Counted from the first letter of the stretch, positions 20,057-32,352 are shown. The stretch is DNA of 64,000 nucleotides from Polynucleobacter ibericus (GCF_018687955.1 NZ_CP061309.1:496001-560000), one strand, 5' to 3'. Numbers and translations: made by a program. The notes: generated by a model not told the origin, from the letters alone.

Positions 20057-20488
20057 ATGGCAGACGTCTACAAGACCGTTTTAATTGGCCAATCAGCCGA
20101 CCGCATGTACGGCTTAGTGACTGATGTCGCCCGTTACCCTGAGTTCCTGCCTTGGTGTGGTGGGGTAGAAATTTTTGAGCAGACAGAGACCGTGCTTGAC
20201 GCCAAAATCAACATCCATTTCAAGGGTATTAATCAGTACTTTCACACCCGGAATGTAAATCACCGTCCAGAAACGATTGATATGGTCTTTGTGGATGGCC
20301 CGTTTAAGCATTTTTCTGGTCAGTGGAACTTTATCCCCTTGCGAGAGGATGCCTGTAAGGTCGAGTTCAAGCTCCATTGGGAATTTAAGAGCGTCATCCT
20401 CGATAAGATCATTGGCCCAGTCTTCGGTCATATCGCTGGTACCTTTGTAGATTGTTTTGTGAAGCGTGCCGAGGACCTCTATGGCTGA
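20057..20488 (+). CDS. ratA: START-like (SRPBCC/COQ10) protein, RatA family
   Basis: Polyketide cyclase/START-fold protein. In E. coli the orthologue RatA was described as inhibiting 70S ribosome assembly, while the related mitochondrial Coq10 binds ubiquinone; either role is possible here. The pattern VTDVARYPEFLPWC near residue 22 and GPFKHFSGQWNF in the middle are typical. 143 aa. It overlaps the rnfH start by 8 nt, the usual smpB/ratA/ratB neighbourhood. Confidence 0.9.
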   Translation: MADVYKTVLIGQSADRMYGLVTDVARYPEFLPWCGGVEIFEQTETVLDAKINIHFKGINQYFHTRNVNHRPETIDMVFVDGPFKHFSGQWNFIPLREDACKVEFKLHWEFKSVILDKIIGPVFGHIAGTFVDCFVKRAEDLYG

Positions 20489-20831
20489 GTACTCGCTCGA
20501 GCTGATTCTCTGTGACGCCAGACAAGGGGTGCCACAGCTGAGGCCCTTCAAGCTCCTTCTAGATGCTAATGAGCCGGCGACGGTTGGTTTAGCTCTGGTC
20601 AAGGCGGGTTTCGCAACTGGCCCAGATGACCCTGTTTTAGCCAGAAAAGGGTGCTTTGGGGTCTTTGGTAAACGCAAGGACTGGGATAGTCCGATTTATG
20701 CTGGAGATCGCTTAGAGCTTTATTCCCCGCTGCTAATCGACCCCAAGACTGTCCGGCGTAAAAAGGCCAATCAGAACCAGGATGCCAAATTCCAGGCGGC
20801 CGCAGCTAAAAGAAAGGCTAGGAGGCTATAA
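20481..20831 (+). CDS. rnfH: RnfH family ubiquitin-fold protein (RatB)
   Basis: Small beta-grasp protein of unknown function, coupled to ratA. The segment KKGCFGVFGKR-like (ARKGCFGVFGKRKDWD) and AGDRLELYSPLLIDPK match the family, and the C-terminus is basic. I start at ATG 20481 (MAEYSLELILCD, 116 aa); an in-frame start at 20466 would add five residues. The following guaB begins 26 bp later. Confidence 0.87.
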   Translation: MAEYSLELILCDARQGVPQLRPFKLLLDANEPATVGLALVKAGFATGPDDPVLARKGCFGVFGKRKDWDSPIYAGDRLELYSPLLIDPKTVRRKKANQNQDAKFQAAAAKRKARRL

Positions 20832-20848
20832 TCTGTTTTTGCGACTAG

Positions 20849-22321
<1,473 letters not shown>

Positions 22322-22345
22322 GACTTAAATAAGATTGCTTCATTC

Positions 22346-23953
22346 GTGCACGACAAAATACTGATTCTCGACTTTGGTTCACAAGTAACTCAACTGATTG
22401 CTCGGCGTGTGCGCGATGGACGCGTGTATTCAGAAATTCATCCCCATGATTGCGATCCAGAGTTTATTCGCAAGTTCATTCAAGATCAGGGTGGCAAAGG
22501 CATTATTCTTTCTGGTGGCCCTAGTTCAGTAACTGAAGACGGCAGCCCCCGCGCACCGCAAATCGTTTTTGAGCTCGGCGTTCCGGTTTTGGGAATTTGC
22601 TACGGCATGCAAACCATGGCTACTCAATTGGGTGGAGCAGTTGCTTCTGCTGAGTCTTTAGGCAAAGCCCGTGAGTTTGGATATTCTGAGGTGCGTGCGC
22701 ATGGCCACACCAATTTACTCAAAGGTATTCAGGACTTTTCGACCAGTGAAGGTCATGGCATTCTGAAGGTGTGGATGAGTCATGGTGACTCCGTCACTAC
22801 ATTGCCGCCATCATTTAAGTTAATGGCTTCAACTGAGTCCTGCCCAATTGCTGGCATGGCGGATGAAGAGCGTCGTTTTTATGCATTCCAGTTTCACCCT
22901 GAAGTAACCCATACGATTCAGGGTACCGCCATCATCGAGCGCTTTGTGCATGAGATTTGCCATTGCAAGCCTGATTGGGTGATGGGTGACTACATTGCAG
23001 AAGCTGTTGAGAATATCCGTCAACAAGTTGGCAATGAGGAAGTCATTCTCGGTCTATCTGGTGGCGTGGATTCTAGTGTTGCTGCAGCCTTAATTCATCG
23101 TGCGATTGGTGATCAACTTACCTGCGTATTTGTTGACCATGGCCTACTTCGCTTGAATGAAGGCGATATGGTAATGGAGATGTTTGCACGGAACTTAGGC
23201 GTGAAGGTCATCCGTGTCGATGCTAAAGAGAAGTTTATGGGTGAGCTAGCTGGTGTTGCTGATCCAGAAGCTAAGCGCAAAATTATCGGCAAAGAATTCG
23301 TAGAAATATTCCAGACTGAATCTGGGAAGATTCAAAATGCCAAGTGGCTTGCTCAAGGAACTATTTACCCAGACGTGATTGAATCTGCTGGCAAGGGTAA
23401 GAAGGGTGCTCATACGATTAAGAGTCACCATAATGTTGGCGGCTTGCCTGAAGATATGCATCTGAAATTGCTTGAGCCATTGCGTGAACTCTTCAAAGAT
23501 GAAGTGCGTGAGCTAGGTGTTGCGTTAGGCTTACCCCGCGAGATGGTATATCGCCATCCATTTCCAGGACCCGGTCTTGGCGTGCGCATCTTGGGCGAGG
23601 TCAAAGCAGAGTTTGCTATCTTGCTCCAGCGCGCTGATGCTATCTTTATCGAAGAATTGCGCAATACGATTGATGAAGTCAGTCAAAAGTCTTGGTATGA
23701 CCTCACTAGCCAGGCATTTGCTGTTTTCTTGCCAGTGAAGTCGGTAGGCGTCATGGGTGATGGCAGAACTTATGAGTATGTTGTTGCTCTGAGGGCGGTA
23801 CAAACTCAAGACTTTATGACGGCGCATTGGGCTCATCTGCCACATGAATTACTCGGTAAAGTTTCCAATCGCATTATTAATGAAGTCCGCGGTATCAATC
23901 GAGTTGTATACGACATCAGCGGAAAACCGCCAGCAACGATCGAGTGGGAATAG
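22346..23953 (+). CDS. guaA: GMP synthase (glutamine-hydrolysing)
   Basis: Converts XMP to GMP using glutamine and ATP. An N-terminal class I glutamine amidotransferase domain has the nucleophile in LGICYGMQ and the His/Glu pair in [10 protein letters not shown]; an ATP-pyrophosphatase domain has the P-loop [12 protein letters not shown]; the C-terminal dimerisation domain ends in [11 protein letters not shown] start at 22346 ([13 protein letters not shown]) matches the family; no ATG is suitably placed. 535 aa. Confidence 0.97.
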   Translation: MHDKILILDFGSQVTQLIARRVRDGRVYSEIHPHDCDPEFIRKFIQDQGGKGIILSGGPSSVTEDGSPRAPQIVFELGVPVLGICYGMQTMATQLGGAVASAESLGKAREFGYSEVRAHGHTNLLKGIQDFSTSEGHGILKVWMSHGDSVTTLPPSFKLMASTESCPIAGMADEERRFYAFQFHPEVTHTIQGTAIIERFVHEICHCKPDWVMGDYIAEAVENIRQQVGNEEVILGLSGGVDSSVAAALIHRAIGDQLTCVFVDHGLLRLNEGDMVMEMFARNLGVKVIRVDAKEKFMGELAGVADPEAKRKIIGKEFVEIFQTESGKIQNAKWLAQGTIYPDVIESAGKGKKGAHTIKSHHNVGGLPEDMHLKLLEPLRELFKDEVRELGVALGLPREMVYRHPFPGPGLGVRILGEVKAEFAILLQRADAIFIEELRNTIDEVSQKSWYDLTSQAFAVFLPVKSVGVMGDGRTYEYVVALRAVQTQDFMTAHWAHLPHELLGKVSNRIINEVRGINRVVYDISGKPPATIEWE

Positions 23954-23983
23954 GAAATAGGCGATTTAAGCCTATCAACACCC

Positions 23984-24781
23984 ATGCTTGAATTACGAGA
24001 AGCTGCACTCGCAATCCTGGCAAGCACTGATGCACAAAATAAAGTTGCTCAGTTGTTCAGTTTGTTTGATGGTTATCAAAATCAACAAATTACTCTCGAC
24101 CTTGCGCGCAAGATTAATGCCCAAGATCTTTCTCTTCCTGGCCGTCCCTTAAAGCCAGAATTGGTTCTTCCTAAGCTTGTTCCCAAAAGAAGAATGGATA
24201 CGCCTGAAGGTAGGGCGGGCTTATTGCATTCGCTTGCCCATATTGAATTTAATGCCATGAATCTTGCGCTCGATGCGATCTGGCGCTTTCCTGATATGCC
24301 TCAGGAATACTATGAAGATTGGCTCAAGGTTGCCAAAGAGGAGGCTTACCACTTCAGCTTAGTAAATGAGCATCTGCATGCACTTGGATTTACCTATGGC
24401 GATTTTCCGGCGCACAATAGCTTGTGGGAAATGGTTGAGAGAACAACCGATTCGGTGATGGCCAGAATGGCACTTGTCCCCAGAACAATGGAGGCTCGGG
24501 GGCTTGATGCAGTCCCTTCGATTCGTGATCGCTTTCAGCAAATTAAAGAAGTGCGCGCGGTGGAGATACTAGAGATCATTCTTCATGACGAGATTGGTCA
24601 TGTACTGATAGGCAATCGTTGGTTTAATTTCTTGTGTAACAAAGAGAATCTTTCTCCAATCACTGCTTATCGAGAATTGGCTGCAAAATATCGAGCACCC
24701 GTTCTCAAGCCCCCATTTAATATGGAAGCTCGCAAGCAAGCAGGTTTTACAACGGAAGAGTTAAATCTTCTGGAGGCTTAG
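23984..24781 (+). CDS. Ferritin-like DUF455 family protein
   Basis: Predicted four-helix-bundle di-iron protein of unknown reaction. Candidate metal ligands are in the expected pattern: Glu88 (HIEFNA), Glu120/His123 (EEAYHF), Glu197, and Glu203/His206 (DEIGH). The family is distantly related to MiaE-type tRNA hydroxylases, which is a fold relation and not evidence for that substrate. The gene follows guaA by 30 bp and precedes a radical SAM gene by only 9 bp, so the two are probably co-translated and may share a pathway. 265 aa. Confidence 0.85.
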   Translation: MLELREAALAILASTDAQNKVAQLFSLFDGYQNQQITLDLARKINAQDLSLPGRPLKPELVLPKLVPKRRMDTPEGRAGLLHSLAHIEFNAMNLALDAIWRFPDMPQEYYEDWLKVAKEEAYHFSLVNEHLHALGFTYGDFPAHNSLWEMVERTTDSVMARMALVPRTMEARGLDAVPSIRDRFQQIKEVRAVEILEIILHDEIGHVLIGNRWFNFLCNKENLSPITAYRELAAKYRAPVLKPPFNMEARKQAGFTTEELNLLEA

Positions 24782-24790
24782 TCAATAAGC

Positions 24791-26689
24791 ATGAAGGTAT
24801 TAAGCCTCATCCCGCCAATGACGCAGCTCAATACGCCGTATCCTTCTACGGCCTATCTCACAGGATTTTTGAGATCGCGTGACATTGATGCTGTACAAGA
24901 GGACCTTGCACTAGCTTTAGTCCTTAGTTTTTTTTCGCCAGAGGGTATGTCTGAAATTCATGCTGAGGCGCTTAAGGTGCCTGAAGAGCGGCGTAGTGCC
25001 AGCGTCAATTTTTTCTTGGATTATTTTGATGTCTATCAATCTACTATCTCACCAGTCATTCGCTTCTTACAGGGTAGAGATAGCACCTTAAGTCATCGGA
25101 TTAATGCCCGCGATTTTTTACCTGAAGGGCCACGGTTTGTTGCCCTCGATGAATTTGATGATGAGGAAGTGGCTGATCCCTTGGCTTGGGCCTTTGGTGC
25201 TCTTGGCTCACAGGATAGGGCGCGTCATTTAGCAACTCTGTATTTGAATGATTTATCGGATGTATTGCGCGATGCTGTTGATGATCGTTTTGAGTTCGTG
25301 CGCTATGCGGAATCGTTAGCTAGCAGTCAGCCTACCTTTACACCTTTGGCTGATGCATTGAAGGCTAGTCCAACACTCATGGATTTGCATTTACAAGATC
25401 TTGCCACTAAGGCAATAGAGTGTCATCAGCCAAGCTTAGTACTCCTATCTGTCCCTTTCCCTGGGGCAATGTATGCAGCCTTACGTATAGCTCAGGTAAT
25501 CAAAGTAACTTACCCAGATATTAAGATTACCTTAGGCGGCGGCTATGTCAACACAGAGTTGCGGGAGTTATCTGATTCTCGGATTTTTGATTATGTTGAT
25601 TTCATCACCTTAGATTCTGGCGAGAGACCATTGCTCTCCTTGCTTGAGCATCTTAATGGTAAGCGCTCAACTGAGCGGTTGGTTCGCACCTTTATTCGCG
25701 ACTCAAATGGTCATGTGAAATATCTCAACTGGCAAGAACCCGATATTCCTTTTGAGGAAGTCGGCACTGCTACTTGGGATGGGTTGCCGCTGGACTCGTA
25801 CCTCTCGCTTCTAGATATGCTCAATCCTATGCATCGTTTGTGGAGCGATGGCCGCTGGAATAAGTTGACCGTTGCCCACGGTTGCTATTGGAAAAAATGT
25901 AGCTTCTGCGATGTATCTCTTGACTATATTTCTCGGTATGAGACCGCATCTGCAAACTTACTGGTAGACCGTATAGAGCAAATCGTTGCTGAGACTGGCC
26001 AAACTGGATTTCATTTTGTAGATGAAGCAGCACCTCCCAAGGCTCTAAAGGCTTTGGCTGAAGAGCTCATTCGTCGCAAGGTGCTGATTTCTTGGTGGGG
26101 CAATATTCGCTTTGAGAAAACCTTTACTTCTGAGTTGGCGGAGCTCTTGGCGAAAAGCGGTTGTATTGCTATGTCGGGTGGTCTTGAGGTAGCGTCTGAC
26201 CGTTTACTCAATCTCATGAAGAAGGGTGTATCTGTTGAGCAGGTTGCCCAAGTGACTAAAGGTTTTTCGGATGCAGGTATCTTAGTTCATGCCTATTTGA
26301 TGTATGGCTTTCCTACGCAAACCGTACAAGAAACAGTGGATGCTCTGGAGTATGTCAGGCAGCTGTTTGAGAATGGCTGCATTCAGAGTGGATTCTTTCA
26401 TCGCTTCACCTGTACTGTTCATTCTCCAGTGGGCCTGAACCCGCAAGAGTATGGAATTGAATTAATCCCATTGCCAGAAACCACCTTTGCTAAGAATGAT
26501 GTTTTATTTGTTGATCCCACTGGGGTTGATCATGATGCGCTGGGTCGGGGATTAAAAAAAGCTATCTATAACTATATGCATGGCGTAGGCTTTGATATCA
26601 AAGCCCAGTCATGGTTTGATGATTTGGGGATGACCATCCCTAAGACAACGGTGCCAAAAAAATTCATAGAGAATGCGCTATACCGGTAA
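24791..26689 (+). CDS. B12-binding-like radical SAM protein with CX4CX2C motif
   Basis: A roughly 340-residue N-terminal part includes a Rossmann-like segment (about 213-290, LGGGYVNTELRELSD) resembling cobalamin-binding folds, but I see no DxHxxG cobalt ligand motif. A radical SAM barrel follows. The cluster cysteines are C365, C370 and C373 in HGCYWKKCSFCD, giving CX4CX2C in place of the usual CX3CX2C; GGLEVASDRLL and MYGFPTQT are typical later blocks. 632 aa. The reaction is unknown. Close coupling to the DUF455 di-iron protein suggests a joint oxygen-linked or modification pathway (inference). Confidence 0.83.
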   Translation: MKVLSLIPPMTQLNTPYPSTAYLTGFLRSRDIDAVQEDLALALVLSFFSPEGMSEIHAEALKVPEERRSASVNFFLDYFDVYQSTISPVIRFLQGRDSTLSHRINARDFLPEGPRFVALDEFDDEEVADPLAWAFGALGSQDRARHLATLYLNDLSDVLRDAVDDRFEFVRYAESLASSQPTFTPLADALKASPTLMDLHLQDLATKAIECHQPSLVLLSVPFPGAMYAALRIAQVIKVTYPDIKITLGGGYVNTELRELSDSRIFDYVDFITLDSGERPLLSLLEHLNGKRSTERLVRTFIRDSNGHVKYLNWQEPDIPFEEVGTATWDGLPLDSYLSLLDMLNPMHRLWSDGRWNKLTVAHGCYWKKCSFCDVSLDYISRYETASANLLVDRIEQIVAETGQTGFHFVDEAAPPKALKALAEELIRRKVLISWWGNIRFEKTFTSELAELLAKSGCIAMSGGLEVASDRLLNLMKKGVSVEQVAQVTKGFSDAGILVHAYLMYGFPTQTVQETVDALEYVRQLFENGCIQSGFFHRFTCTVHSPVGLNPQEYGIELIPLPETTFAKNDVLFVDPTGVDHDALGRGLKKAIYNYMHGVGFDIKAQSWFDDLGMTIPKTTVPKKFIENALYR

Positions 26690-26717
26690 ACATTTCTAAT
26701 TTGGAGGATAGCTTTGA

Positions 26718-27446
26718 ATGGCAACTGACTTCTTGCAAATAAGTACTTTCTGCCGCCTTGGTTTGTTAATGATGCCCCTAGTATTGGCGGCATGTATTTC
26801 TTCTCAACCCCTCCCAAGCGGAGTCATAGAGAAGCAGCCTCATCCAACTCCCATAGTGCGACCTCCAAAAGTAGGTCAGGAATGGGTATATCAAGTACGC
26901 AATGTATTCAATCAAGCAATAGTTGATATCGTCACCGAAAAAGTAGTTTCGGTAGGGGAGCAAGTTCGAATATCTAGGGTCGGCATCAAAGCAGGCCCAT
27001 TACCTGATGAGATTCAAACACCTTGGGGTTTTGTCATTCAGGATCCACACTGGAGTCCGCCACAAAAATTCATGACAGCAATTCCTTTGTGGCCAGAGCA
27101 ATTAACGGTCAATTGGAAAGGTTTTTATAGGTCCAGATATCAGGTTCTAGGTTATCCAGATGGAAATTACTATTGGGGTATAAATCTCAATTCCTATCAA
27201 TGGGAGCGCATATCTGTCGCTGCTGGCGAATTTTTGACTCTCAGATATCAAAATGAAATCCCTTACTTTGAAAGTCAGGACGTCTTTAGGGTGGCAAATT
27301 ACCGCGAAGAACAGATTTGGCTTTCCCCGGAAGTGGGGCGCTGGGTAATTCGAAGGAGTTATGGACGTTACATTACGCCAGGCGTTTATTGGGCAAATGC
27401 TTACTGGGAAGATTATTTAGAGTGGGAGTTAATTTCTTGGAAGTAG
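26718..27446 (+). CDS. Putative lipoprotein of unknown function
   Basis: I do not recognise a family. The N-terminus is a lipoprotein signal with lipobox LAAC (Cys about residue 29), followed by a Pro-rich linker and a roughly 200-residue beta-rich domain with many Trp and Tyr residues (for example YWGINLNSYQWERI). The signal starts at ATG 26718, behind a GGAGG placed 10 nt upstream. It sits between the radical SAM gene and queE on the same strand. Probably attached to the outer membrane, facing the periplasm. Confidence 0.75.
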   Translation: MATDFLQISTFCRLGLLMMPLVLAACISSQPLPSGVIEKQPHPTPIVRPPKVGQEWVYQVRNVFNQAIVDIVTEKVVSVGEQVRISRVGIKAGPLPDEIQTPWGFVIQDPHWSPPQKFMTAIPLWPEQLTVNWKGFYRSRYQVLGYPDGNYYWGINLNSYQWERISVAAGEFLTLRYQNEIPYFESQDVFRVANYREEQIWLSPEVGRWVIRRSYGRYITPGVYWANAYWEDYLEWELISWK

Positions 27447-27474
27447 GCAATACGCTTAAAATAGATGGATTGCT

Positions 27475-28128
27475 ATGTATACCGTAAAAGAACTATTTCC
27501 TACCCTCCAGGGCGAAGGTACCCACGCTGGCAGAGCGGCAGTATTTTGTCGCTTTGCTGGGTGTAATCTTTGGAGTGGGCGAGAGGAAGATCGCGCTACT
27601 GCCGTATGTCAATTTTGCGATACCGATTTTGTCGGTAGTGATGGCTTAGGCGGTGGGAAGTTTGAAACAGCTACCGCGTTGGCAGAGGCGATTGAGTCTT
27701 CGTGGCGCAGCACTTCAGCAGGACCTCAACAACGTTACGTAGTCTTCACTGGCGGAGAGCCTCTGCTGCAATTGGATGAGGAATTAATTACAGCACTTCA
27801 TCAAAAAGGTTTTGAAGTTGCTATAGAAACGAACGGCACAATTAAAGTCCCCAAAGGAATTGATTGGGTTTGCGTTAGCCCTAAGGCCGGCTCCGAGTTA
27901 ATCGTTCTCCAGGCGGATGAGTTAAAGCTGGTGATTCCGCAAGACAAGCATCAGCCATTAGAGAAGTTGATGGCTCGTTTTGAGGGGATGGATTATCGCA
28001 ATCGCTTCTTGCAACCCATGGATGGCCCAAATCTGAAAAGTAATACTGAATTAGCGGTAAGCTTGTGTCAAAAACGTCCCTTATGGAGGTTGAGCCTGCA
28101 ATCCCATAAACTGATTGGGATTCGGTAA
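27475..28128 (+). CDS. queE: 7-carboxy-7-deazaguanine synthase
   Basis: Radical SAM enzyme that contracts 6-carboxy-5,6,7,8-tetrahydropterin to 7-carboxy-7-deazaguanine in queuosine (preQ0) synthesis. It begins YTVKELFPTLQGEGTHAG and has the extended cluster motif CX14CX2C (FAGCNLWSG ... CQFCDTDF) found in the proteobacterial form, plus FTGGEPLLQ. 217 aa. queD follows on the same strand. Confidence 0.95.
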   Translation: MYTVKELFPTLQGEGTHAGRAAVFCRFAGCNLWSGREEDRATAVCQFCDTDFVGSDGLGGGKFETATALAEAIESSWRSTSAGPQQRYVVFTGGEPLLQLDEELITALHQKGFEVAIETNGTIKVPKGIDWVCVSPKAGSELIVLQADELKLVIPQDKHQPLEKLMARFEGMDYRNRFLQPMDGPNLKSNTELAVSLCQKRPLWRLSLQSHKLIGIR

Positions 28129-28162
28129 TTTAGCTAAGCACAATATATTAAATAAGCACCCA

Positions 28163-28627
28163 ATGACTAATAAACAACCTGCTATCTCCATTACGCGTCG
28201 TCTTGAGTTTGATTCGGGACATCGAATTCCTAACCATGATGGTCAATGCCGTCATTTGCACGGACATCGCTATGCCATTGAAGTCACACTCACTGGTGAG
28301 GTGGCGGATCATCCTGGTAAAGCAGATGATGGAATGGTGCTCGACTTCGGAGATATCAAACGTTTAACAAATCAATACGTTGTTGACCTTTGGGACCATG
28401 CATTTTTAGTGGCAAAAGAGGATGAGGGCTTGGTGGCTTTCTTGGCAACGCTGCCCAATCACAAGACAGTCATCATGGAGCATGTACCAACCGTTGAAAA
28501 TCTTGCTAACGCTGCCTTTGCCATTTTGCAACCAGTATTTAGCAAAGCATTTGGTGGTCGCTTGGAGCTCTCTTCCATCCGTTTGTACGAGACGCCTAAT
28601 TGTTGGGCCGATGTTCATCCTGCTTAA
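28163..28627 (+). CDS. queD: 6-carboxytetrahydropterin synthase
   Basis: Converts dihydroneopterin triphosphate to 6-carboxytetrahydropterin, the step before QueE. The zinc His ligands are in FDSGHRIPNH and HLHGHRY, the catalytic Cys is in GQCRHLHGH. ATG 28163 (MTNKQPAISITRRLEFDSGH, 154 aa) is the better start; the frame extends upstream to 28115 and would overlap queE with unlikely residues. The stop abuts the tadA ATG directly. Confidence 0.93.
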   Translation: MTNKQPAISITRRLEFDSGHRIPNHDGQCRHLHGHRYAIEVTLTGEVADHPGKADDGMVLDFGDIKRLTNQYVVDLWDHAFLVAKEDEGLVAFLATLPNHKTVIMEHVPTVENLANAAFAILQPVFSKAFGGRLELSSIRLYETPNCWADVHPA

Positions 28628-30024
<1,397 letters not shown>

Positions 30025-30040
30025 TCACATAGGAAATCGT

Positions 30041-30670
30041 TTGAGCCATTCTTTTTTAAAAGGCGCTCTCATTTCAATTGCGCTCATGTTTATAGGGGCA
30101 GCAATGGCAACTGAAGAGCCAAAATATTCTGTACTTGAAAAAGAACCTCCTTTTGAAGTCCGACTCTATGCACCAATGATTGTGGCTGAGGTTCAGGTAG
30201 AGGGCGATTTAGATGAGGCTTCAAGCCAGGGGTTTCGCTTGATTGCCGGCTATATTTTTGGTCAGAATCAAGTAAATGAAAAAATCGCAATGACTGCGCC
30301 AGTGACAGTTGAAGATCAAGCTGTCAAGAACGCAAAGATTGCTATGACTGCACCAGTTGGAATCGAGTCTAAAGCAGGCAAATGGACTGTATCATTTGTG
30401 ATGCCTGCTGAGTATTCAATGGAATCGATACCTAAGCCGATCAATCCGCTAGTGCAGTTGCGTCAAATTCCAGCAGTAAAAAAAGCGGTGATTAGTTTTA
30501 CTGGTTTCTATAGCCAGCAAAAAGTCGCAGTGAAAACGCTAGAGCTTGAGCAGTGGATGCAGGTGCGCAACCTGCAAGGTTCAGGAGCTCCTAATTTTGC
30601 GCGCTACAACCCGCCATGGACATTGCCATTCATGCGGCGCAATGAGGTCATGATTAATCTGCGTGACTAG
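30041..30670 (+). CDS. SOUL heme-binding family protein, exported
   Basis: The SOUL domain (about 28-195) contains the characteristic KIAMTAPV twice (about residues 84-91 and 103-110) and a proline-rich C-terminus NPPWTLPFMRRNEV. An N-terminal hydrophobic stretch (LISIALMFIGAAMA) looks like a signal peptide, so the protein is probably periplasmic. TTG start at 30041 behind AGGAA is required to include it. Bacterial members have no settled function; heme binding is inferred from the family. Its TAG stop shares CTAG with the stop of convergent rlmJ. Confidence 0.85.
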   Translation: MSHSFLKGALISIALMFIGAAMATEEPKYSVLEKEPPFEVRLYAPMIVAEVQVEGDLDEASSQGFRLIAGYIFGQNQVNEKIAMTAPVTVEDQAVKNAKIAMTAPVGIESKAGKWTVSFVMPAEYSMESIPKPINPLVQLRQIPAVKKAVISFTGFYSQQKVAVKTLELEQWMQVRNLQGSGAPNFARYNPPWTLPFMRRNEVMINLRD

Positions 30671-31554
30671 TTCTTGGCTTCAAAGCTCTTTAGTAAAAAT
30701 TGGCCACCACCAGTTATTCCTAAGGCTTTAGTTAGTGTTGGCAGTGCTTGAGCCAAGTGTTTTTCTAGGGTCCATGGTGGATTGATGATGAACATCCCGC
30801 TAGCTTGTAAACGACGCTCACCAGGGGCATTTTCAACACGCAATTCTGTGTGTAGCCAAGAGCGCTTATGGGCAGCAGCAATCTTTTTTAGACGATCTGG
30901 CAGGGCTATCGATTCTCTCCTTGAGATTACGGGGTACCAAATTGCATAGCAGCCTGTAGCAAAGCGTTGTAAGGCCTCTTCCATAGCAATCTCAAGATAG
31001 CGATAGTCTTGCTTGTCTTCGTAAGACGGGTCAATTAAGACTAGGCCGCGACGACTAGGCGGAGGCAATAGGCCCTTGAGTCTGGCAAAGCTATCCTCGG
31101 CGTAAATATCAATCTGTTTGGACTGCTTTAATTCACCAATATTGTGGCGAAGAATATCAATCTCTTTGGGATGCAATTCAAATAATTTCAGACGGTCTTG
31201 CGGGCGCAATAGACGAGCCAGAATGAAGGGAGAGCCAGGGTACGTAATGAGACTGCCTTCTATATTTTCAACATCAATACATTTCAAATACTCTTGAATA
31301 CTCTCTGGGATCGGCGCGTTTGCTTGTTTACACGTTTCAAGATATTGATAAAGGCGGAAGATTCCACCATCTGCTTCTTTACTCACTGTGGAAAATCCAT
31401 CTTGCAGACTGTATATGCCAGCGCCAGCATGGGTATCAACAATCGTTAGCGCGCCAGGCTTTTCTTGCAAATAATCAACCAAATGAATTAGCGTCAGATG
31501 CTTCAGAATATCTGCGTGGCTTCCTGCATGAAATGCATGTCGATAGCTAAACAT
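30667..31554 (-). CDS. rlmJ: 23S rRNA (adenine(2030)-N(6))-methyltransferase
   Basis: SAM-dependent methyltransferase for m6A2030 of 23S rRNA. The diagnostic N-terminus MFSYRHAFHAGSHADILKHL is present, with the SAM-binding VDTHAGAGIY motif and the catalytic LIDPSYE motif (DPPY-like). 295 aa, normal. Overlaps the convergent SOUL gene by four bases (shared palindromic CTAG), and lies downstream of the PAP2 gene by 6 nt on the same strand. Confidence 0.95.
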   Translation of the reverse strand: MFSYRHAFHAGSHADILKHLTLIHLVDYLQEKPGALTIVDTHAGAGIYSLQDGFSTVSKEADGGIFRLYQYLETCKQANAPIPESIQEYLKCIDVENIEGSLITYPGSPFILARLLRPQDRLKLFELHPKEIDILRHNIGELKQSKQIDIYAEDSFARLKGLLPPPSRRGLVLIDPSYEDKQDYRYLEIAMEEALQRFATGCYAIWYPVISRRESIALPDRLKKIAAAHKRSWLHTELRVENAPGERRLQASGMFIINPPWTLEKHLAQALPTLTKALGITGGGQFLLKSFEAKN

Positions 31555-31560
31555 TGTGAA

Positions 31561-32352
31561 TCATTCTGTTTTGTAGGGTACTTGAGTAAATTGCGCTTTG
31601 ACAAAGAAGACAAGCGTAGAGCCCACAATCGCAATTGATAAGTATTGCAACGGAAGATTCAGTGCTAGATCCATAGTTTGATTGAGGTGAGCATACATTG
31701 CCACAACTCCACCAAACGCAATCAGACGTGCCCAAAATTTTTTGGGACCAAGTTGACTTTTAGAAAATTGATTGGCGAGTAGGGCGCCGATCATACCGCA
31801 CCAAATACCAAATCCAGCGCCGCCTAAAACATCGGTGAGCCAGTGTGCCCCTACTGCATTGCGCGATAGTCCTACCAATGCAGCGAGCACAAACAAAAGG
31901 GTAAGCGGAGCCCTTTTATCCCTGTCTGCAGAGAAATAAAAGGCGCTTGCAATTGCAAATGCAGTGAGCGTATGGCCGGATGGGAAGGCTTTATGCAGTA
32001 GTACTTCACCGATGCGATAAAAACTTCCATCAGTTAGGACGCCAGCAGGCCTTGGAAGCTTAAAAAAGCCTTTTAAAACAGGGCTCACTAATGCTGCAAT
32101 TGCACCGGCAAAAATACCGGCAGACAGCATTCTCGGTGCTAGTAATAACAGTGGAAAGGCGATTGCAAAAATACCCCAGCCATTGCCTAAAAAAGTCAGC
32201 CAAGCCCAAAGGGTATCTGGTAGTAATTGGGTAAATCGGTTGATGAATAAAAAACTACTACTTTGAAATTCGCCAAAGTAAATGGCACCAGCGAGTGCGA
32301 GAGGCGCTAACGGAATAAACCACGCAAACTTAGAAATTGCTTTGTTGCCCAT
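31561..32352 (-). CDS. PAP2-superfamily membrane phosphatase
   Basis: Integral membrane acid phosphatase with the three PAP2 motifs: KLPRPAG (about residue 97), PSGHT (about 123) and SRNAVGAHWLTDVLGG (about 158). About six membrane segments. Likely substrates are lipid phosphates such as undecaprenyl diphosphate, phosphatidylglycerophosphate or lipid A; LpxE/PgpB-like functions are indistinguishable here. It sits 5 nt after the GT9 gene in a run of four envelope genes. Confidence 0.88.
   Translation of the reverse strand: MGNKAISKFAWFIPLAPLALAGAIYFGEFQSSSFLFINRFTQLLPDTLWAWLTFLGNGWGIFAIAFPLLLLAPRMLSAGIFAGAIAALVSPVLKGFFKLPRPAGVLTDGSFYRIGEVLLHKAFPSGHTLTAFAIASAFYFSADRDKRAPLTLLFVLAALVGLSRNAVGAHWLTDVLGGAGFGIWCGMIGALLANQFSKSQLGPKKFWARLIAFGGVVAMYAHLNQTMDLALNLPLQYLSIAIVGSTLVFFVKAQFTQVPYKTE

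Noticed and set aside
20114..20677. 187-aa minus-strand open frame across ratA and rnfH
   Set aside because: It lies wholly antisense to two genes with conserved family motifs, and its translation shows no recognisable pattern.
23957..23975. ATAGGC-N7-GCCTAT hairpin between guaA and the DUF455 gene
   Set aside because: Only a 6-bp stem and no T-run, so it is not a convincing terminator.
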